Positions 5,114 through 6,942 of a stretch of 6,942 nucleotides of DNA are shown here, in pieces. The DNA is from Anaerolineae bacterium. Its GTDB lineage: Bacteria > Chloroflexota > Anaerolineae > B4-G1 > SLSP01. Below the pieces are notes generated by a model. That model ran no database searches, had not been told where the DNA came from, and was given only the letters and a program-made list of their open reading frames with translations. Within the stretch, counting starts at the first letter, position 1, and each line of letters starts with the position of its first letter. The translations under genes and the position numbers were made by a program. The DNA lies in contig JAFGNI010000346.1 in NCBI GenBank assembly GCA_016927095.1, positions 1 to 6,942 on the forward strand, given 5' to 3'.

Positions 5114-6174
5114 CCCGCTTGGCGCCGGGATAGCCAGATGGTCACGGCTGTGAGCACCACTGTCGCAACCCCTAACCCGATGGTGAGCCCCAGCAGCACG
5201 GAGCGGCCTAGGCCCTGCTCAGTCCTTATGGCGCGGTCCGCCGCCTCCTGGCTTGGTACGGGGACCGGGAGTTCGCCCGGCGCTTCTCCCGACTCCCAAG
5301 CTTCATCCGCAGCCGATTTCTCGGCGCCCTCCGCCATCCTCGGCGCAGCCTCTTCCGGCTCACCGGGTGCCTCCATCGCGAGGGATGGCGCTGCCAGCTC
5401 CTCGGTGGCTTCGTCCTCAGTAACCGCTTCCTCGGCCTCCATCACTGCCATCTCCGGTTCCTCCGCCATCTCTGCCGAAGACTCGGCTTCCGGCGTCGCC
5501 GGGACGCGCATCTCCTCGACCGGCTGCTCGGCGGGCGGCTCGCCGCCCCCGCCTATGCCATATTCTTCACCTTCCGCGGGCGCCTCTACGGGCTCAGCGG
5601 ACTCGGGCGCCGGCGCGAAAGCCATCTCATCCTCAGAGGGGAGCGGGGTGCTCTGCAGCATCATCTCGGCTGCCGGCTCTTCCTGCTCCTCAACGGCGAC
5701 GGTATCAGGGACGGCTGCCACCTCTGGCGCCTCTAGCTCTCGGGCCCCCATCTCTGGGGCCGCTGCATCGCCGGCGGGCGCACTCTCCCGCATCAGCGAG
5801 GCCTGGGGCATCTCCCGCGGCTCGGTCGCCAACTTAGGTGTCATGCCCTGCTGCAGGAGCGTCAGTCCAAACGTGACCACGAAAGCGGCTGCCACGAGTG
5901 ACGTCGCCAGGCGCATCACCCATAGCGGGCGACGCCGTTCGCGGGGTTCCGGCTCCCGCTCGGCGACCATCGATGGGGTCAGCAGGTAGTTGCGGGGAGG
6001 CTGGCGCAGGGGAACAGCCCGCACCATCGTCGTCACGCTTCGCAGCTCCTCGACGCGACGGTGCAGGTTAGGGTCTTGGGCAATGTCGGCCTCCAGCGCT
6101 GCCTGGTTCTTCGGCGTCAACGCGCCATCCAGGTAGGCCGAGACCTCCGTGTTGCTCCATGTCTTCCGGGTCAT
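5110..6174 (-). CDS. Putative anti-sigma factor with two membrane segments and acidic exported loop
   Basis: This 354-aa protein follows the ECF sigma gene by 31 bp. Residues 1-65 resemble the helical anti-sigma domain (AYLDGALTP, then a helix with PNLHRRVEELR), which clamps the sigma factor in the cytoplasm; the HxxxCxxC zinc motif of many anti-sigma proteins is absent. About 84-108 form a first membrane helix after a basic RERRRP stretch. About 113-318 are very rich in Glu, Ala and Pro, strongly acidic and probably disordered. About 325-348 form a second membrane helix followed by a basic RRQAG end. This predicts both ends in the cytoplasm and a long acidic loop outside. Classical RseA/RsiW-type proteins have one membrane helix and a folded sensor or cleavage region. 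The start at ATG 6174 has GGGAGG 10 nt upstream; the open frame to 6276 overlaps the sigma gene and adds no domain. The anti-sigma role rests on gene order and the N-terminal pattern; the signal sensed is unknown. Confidence 0.82.
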   Translation of the reverse strand: MTRKTWSNTEVSAYLDGALTPKNQAALEADIAQDPNLHRRVEELRSVTTMVRAVPLRQPPRNYLLTPSMVAEREPEPRERRRPLWVMRLATSLVAAAFVVTFGLTLLQQGMTPKLATEPREMPQASLMRESAPAGDAAAPEMGARELEAPEVAAVPDTVAVEEQEEPAAEMMLQSTPLPSEDEMAFAPAPESAEPVEAPAEGEEYGIGGGGEPPAEQPVEEMRVPATPEAESSAEMAEEPEMAVMEAEEAVTEDEATEELAAPSLAMEAPGEPEEAAPRMAEGAEKSAADEAWESGEAPGELPVPVPSQEAADRAIRTEQGLGRSVLLGLTIGLGVATVVLTAVTIWLSRRQAG

Positions 6175-6205
6175 AAACTCTTCGCCTCCCACATTACTGG
6201 CTACC

Positions 6206-6811
6206 CTATAGACGGAAGCGGGCAGGCAAAAGTTCCCGCTCCGCCTGGAGGAGGTCCTGCATCTCCCGGCGGGCACGCGCCAGGCGCGACTTCACCGTGC
6301 CTAGCGCGACGTTCATCACGTCGGCTGCCTCGTCGTAGGAGAGCCCCATCTGATCCACCAGGACCAAGGTCGTTCGTTGGTGATCGGGGAGTTTGGCGAT
6401 CGACCGTTCCAGTAATGCGTGCAATTCCTGTTGTTGTATGGTCTGCTCGGGCTTGTCGCCACCGTCGCCTAGGTAGGGGTTGGCTTCCTCATCCATATCC
6501 CCGAAGTCCTCCCAGGAGACCTGGGGGCGACGCTTCCGGCGTCGCAGCTCGTCATAGCAGGCATTCTTGACGATGCGCAGCAGCCATGACTTGAAGGACC
6601 CGCCGCGGAACTTCTTGATTGCGCGGTAGGCGGAGATGAAGGCCTCCTGCGTGGCGTCGTCTGCCGCCGCGGGATCGTGCATAATATGGTAGGCCAGGTT
6701 GTAGACCTGGCTCTGGTAGTGCAGGACGAGCTCGTTGAACGCGTCCAGTTTGCCCCGCTGGGCAGCACGGATCAGGGCCTCTTCATCCCATGTGTCCGAT
6801 GGTGTGGTCAT
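6206..6811 (-). CDS. ECF-type RNA polymerase sigma factor
   Basis: This is a 201-aa sigma70-family protein of the extracytoplasmic-function group, having only regions 2 and 4. Region 2 spans about residues 24-93 with DDATQEAF at 51-58 (core-binding and -10 reading) and SFKSWLLRIVKNACYDELRRRKRR at the end. A linker of about 35 acidic residues follows (96-130). Region 4 spans about 129-183 with the helix-turn-helix ending in GTVKSRLARAR, which reads the -35 element. Length and order are standard for RpoE/SigW-like factors. The next gene on the strand looks like its membrane anti-sigma factor, as is usual for this group. ATG 6811 has no convincing SD (the upstream bases read GTCAAGTCGTCATT), and no clear promoter for it is visible in the 47 bp before the divergent tRNA gene, so its promoter may be an ECF type I cannot assign or may lie inside the tRNA gene. 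Confidence 0.95.
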   Translation of the reverse strand: MTTPSDTWDEEALIRAAQRGKLDAFNELVLHYQSQVYNLAYHIMHDPAAADDATQEAFISAYRAIKKFRGGSFKSWLLRIVKNACYDELRRRKRRPQVSWEDFGDMDEEANPYLGDGGDKPEQTIQQQELHALLERSIAKLPDHQRTTLVLVDQMGLSYDEAADVMNVALGTVKSRLARARREMQDLLQAERELLPARFRL

Positions 6812-6820
6812 AATGACGAC

Positions 6821-6848
6821 TTGACGTCCCCTGGAACTTGGCTATACT
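6821..6848 (+). promoter_or_regulatory. Promoter of the tRNA-Leu gene
   Basis: TTGACG at 6821-6826 and TATACT at 6843-6848 are separated by 16 nt, close to the sigma70 consensus. The predicted start near 6855 gives only a few leader bases before the tRNA at 6859. The region also lies upstream of the divergent sigma factor gene. Confidence 0.75.
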
Positions 6849-6858
6849 CGTTTTGCGA

Positions 6859-6941
6859 GCCGAAGTGGCGGAATAGGCAGACGCAAGCGACTCAAACTCG
6901 CTCGGGCTTAGCCCATGTGGGTTCGACTCCCACCTTCGGCA
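6859..6941 (+). tRNA. tRNA-Leu (anticodon CAA)
   Basis: The full class II cloverleaf can be drawn. The acceptor stem is 6859-6865 with 6934-6940 (GCCGAAG/CTTCGGC). The anticodon stem is 6886-6890 with 6898-6902, and the 7-base loop holds CAA at 6893-6895, which reads UUG. A long variable arm has a GGGC/GCCC stem (6904-6907 with 6911-6914). The T stem GTGGG/CCCAC flanks TTCGACT at 6922-6928. A at 6941 is the discriminator. The next base is T, so the CCA end is not encoded and must be added after transcription. Confidence 0.96.
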
Positions 6942-6942
6942 T

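Noticed and set aside
5075..5989. Plus-strand open frame (304 codons) opposite the anti-sigma gene
   Set aside because: The product is Ser/Ala/Gly low complexity, the mirror of the Glu/Ala/Pro codons on the other strand. It has no SD or domain.
6812..6880. Minus-strand promoter for the sigma gene using TATAGC (6847-6842)
   Set aside because: No acceptable -35 lies 16-18 nt upstream; the TATA-like bases are simply the complement of the tRNA -10 box.

Overview
The window is GC-rich bacterial chromosome. Every protein gene reads on the minus strand, and one tRNA gene reads on the plus strand at the right end. The style suggests a Chloroflexota-like bacterium (Anaerolineae or Caldilineae type): lipoprotein-type signal peptides followed by long Thr-Pro linkers, an ECF sigma factor paired with a membrane anti-sigma protein, near-leaderless expression beside Shine-Dalgarno-led genes, and a tRNA without an encoded CCA end. 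This placement is inference from style, not from a marker gene. No mobile element, CRISPR array, rRNA or integrase is visible.

Layout, right to left in the direction of transcription. A tRNA-Leu(CAA) with its own sigma70-type promoter lies at 6821-6941 on the plus strand. Divergent from it, 47 bp away, are an ECF sigma factor (6811-6206) and a two-membrane-segment anti-sigma protein with a very acidic exported loop (6174-5110). A good promoter (TTGATA-17-GATAAT) overlaps the end of the anti-sigma gene. It appears to start a second unit: a Zn-ribbon NUDIX hydrolase (5075-4485), a lipoprotein polysaccharide deacetylase starting at TTG (4488-3445), a small Thr-Pro-rich lipoprotein (3412-2831), a dual-specificity-type protein phosphatase (2817-2212), an unrecognised helical protein (2207-1722), a membrane-anchored phospholipase D-family protein with two HKD motifs (1725-637), and a membrane PDZ protein cut by the left edge (577-1). 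Gaps in this run are 59 bp or less, two junctions are 4-nt stop/start overlaps, and no terminator hairpin was seen.

Taken together, the sigma/anti-sigma pair senses or transduces something at the membrane. Most genes of the downstream run act at or outside the membrane (deacetylase, lipoprotein, PLD, PDZ) or in nucleotide housekeeping and signalling (NUDIX, phosphatase). An envelope-related role is a reasonable inference, but the sequence does not show that this sigma factor controls the downstream genes. Their visible promoter is of the housekeeping type. I did not find a clearly new defence or mobile system. The most notable points are the near-leaderless promoter, the TTG start coupled to a TGA stop, the unusual anti-sigma architecture and the unrecognised 161-aa protein.
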